This document shows, in pieces, positions 5,066 through 5,304 of a stretch of DNA of 5,304 nt (position 1 is the first letter of the stretch; every line of letters starts with the position of its first letter). The notes under the pieces were generated by a model that saw only the letters and a list, made by a program, of their open reading frames with translations, did no database searches and was not told the origin of the DNA. This DNA is from Ferroplasmaceae archaeon UBA567 (GTDB taxonomy: Archaea > Thermoplasmatota > Thermoplasmata > Thermoplasmatales > Thermoplasmataceae), in contig DAUP01000144.1 of NCBI GenBank assembly GCA_002505185.1, positions 424 to 5,727 on the forward strand. Direction: 5' to 3'. Both the position numbers and the translations under genes were made by a program.

Positions 5066-5304
5066 ATGAGAGTGGAATACAGTTATGGAATTGTTGTATA
5101 TTCCAGATGTAAGGATAAATATAATTTCCTCCTGCTGAAAAGAAAGGAAGGTTGGCTTGATTTTCCAAAGGGGCATATAGAAGAAGGAGAAACTGGAATA
5201 CAGGCCGCACTAAGAGAAACTATGGAAGAATCCGGTGTAAATTTAGTTCCAGAAAATCTTGTTCCATTTTTTCATTATGATATTACTTATTACTTTACCT
5301 TCAG
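5066..5304 (+). CDS. Nudix hydrolase (diadenosine-tetraphosphate hydrolase-like), 3' end cut by window
   Basis: The frame from ATG 5066 stays open to the window edge (79 residues seen; the family is usually about 130-150). It begins MRVEYSYGIVVYSR, gives FLLLKRKEGWLDFPKGH (21-37), and holds a Nudix box at residues 36-58: G36, E42, R50-E51, E54-E55 and G57-V58, matching GX5EX7REUXEEXGU with threonine at the first U position. The glutamates bind the metal ions for cleavage of a nucleoside diphosphate-X bond. The WLDFPKGHIEEGE run before and within the box is typical of bis(5'-nucleosyl)-tetraphosphatases, which clear Ap4A-like dinucleotides, but the substrate of a Nudix protein cannot be set from the box alone. 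The gene is divergent from the MTHFR-like gene, 158 bases away. Confidence 0.9.
   Translation, partial: MRVEYSYGIVVYSRCKDKYNFLLLKRKEGWLDFPKGHIEEGETGIQAALRETMEESGVNLVPENLVPFFHYDITYYFTF

Overview
This AT-rich window looks archaeal, most likely from the order Thermoplasmatales (for example a Ferroplasma-, Acidiplasma- or Cuniculiplasma-like organism). That placement is an inference. It rests on TATA-like boxes about 20-30 bases before several start codons with no room for a usual ribosome binding site (leaderless genes), heavy use of ATA, AGA and AGG codons, and the gene types present. No species can be named from sequence alone.

Layout. Bases 1-56 are the right end of an IS200/IS605-type (TnpB) insertion sequence: the last 16 codons of a probable tnpB on the plus strand, overlapped by GC-rich hairpins that would form the 3' scaffold of its guide (omega) RNA. 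The element sits against the 3' end of pyrD (minus strand, 17-949), a class 1B-like dihydroorotate dehydrogenase whose last 12 residues and stop codon are supplied by the element. Upstream of pyrD on the same strand is a 156-residue protein (985-1455) that resembles half of a HisA/HisF-type barrel. A 104-base divergent promoter region separates it from a membrane-bound processive family 2 glycosyltransferase (1560-3134, plus strand). That gene runs tail to tail into a right-handed beta-helix protein (3121-4047, minus strand), and the two coding regions overlap by 14 bases. The beta-helix gene seems to have lost, by a one-base frame change, an N-terminal signal or membrane anchor whose own start codon, Shine-Dalgarno site and TATA-like box remain visible at about 4094-4144. 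Next is a short methylenetetrahydrofolate-reductase-like barrel protein (4233-4907, minus strand). Across a 158-base divergent promoter region containing repeated ATTACCAT motifs lies the start of a Nudix hydrolase (5066 to the window end, plus strand).

How the genes relate. PyrD belongs to pyrimidine synthesis, the MTHFR-like protein resembles C1/folate-type enzymes, and the Nudix protein is probably a nucleotide housekeeping hydrolase. The glycosyltransferase and beta-helix protein could together make and modify a surface polysaccharide, since processive synthases and beta-helix epimerases or lyases are paired in systems such as alginate, but here that is inference from adjacency. No CRISPR array, tRNA or rRNA was seen. 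No gene-free stretch exceeds 300 bases. I did not find a clearly new multi-gene system; the points most worth a second look are the TnpB element rewriting the PyrD tail and the frame-broken N-terminus of the beta-helix protein.
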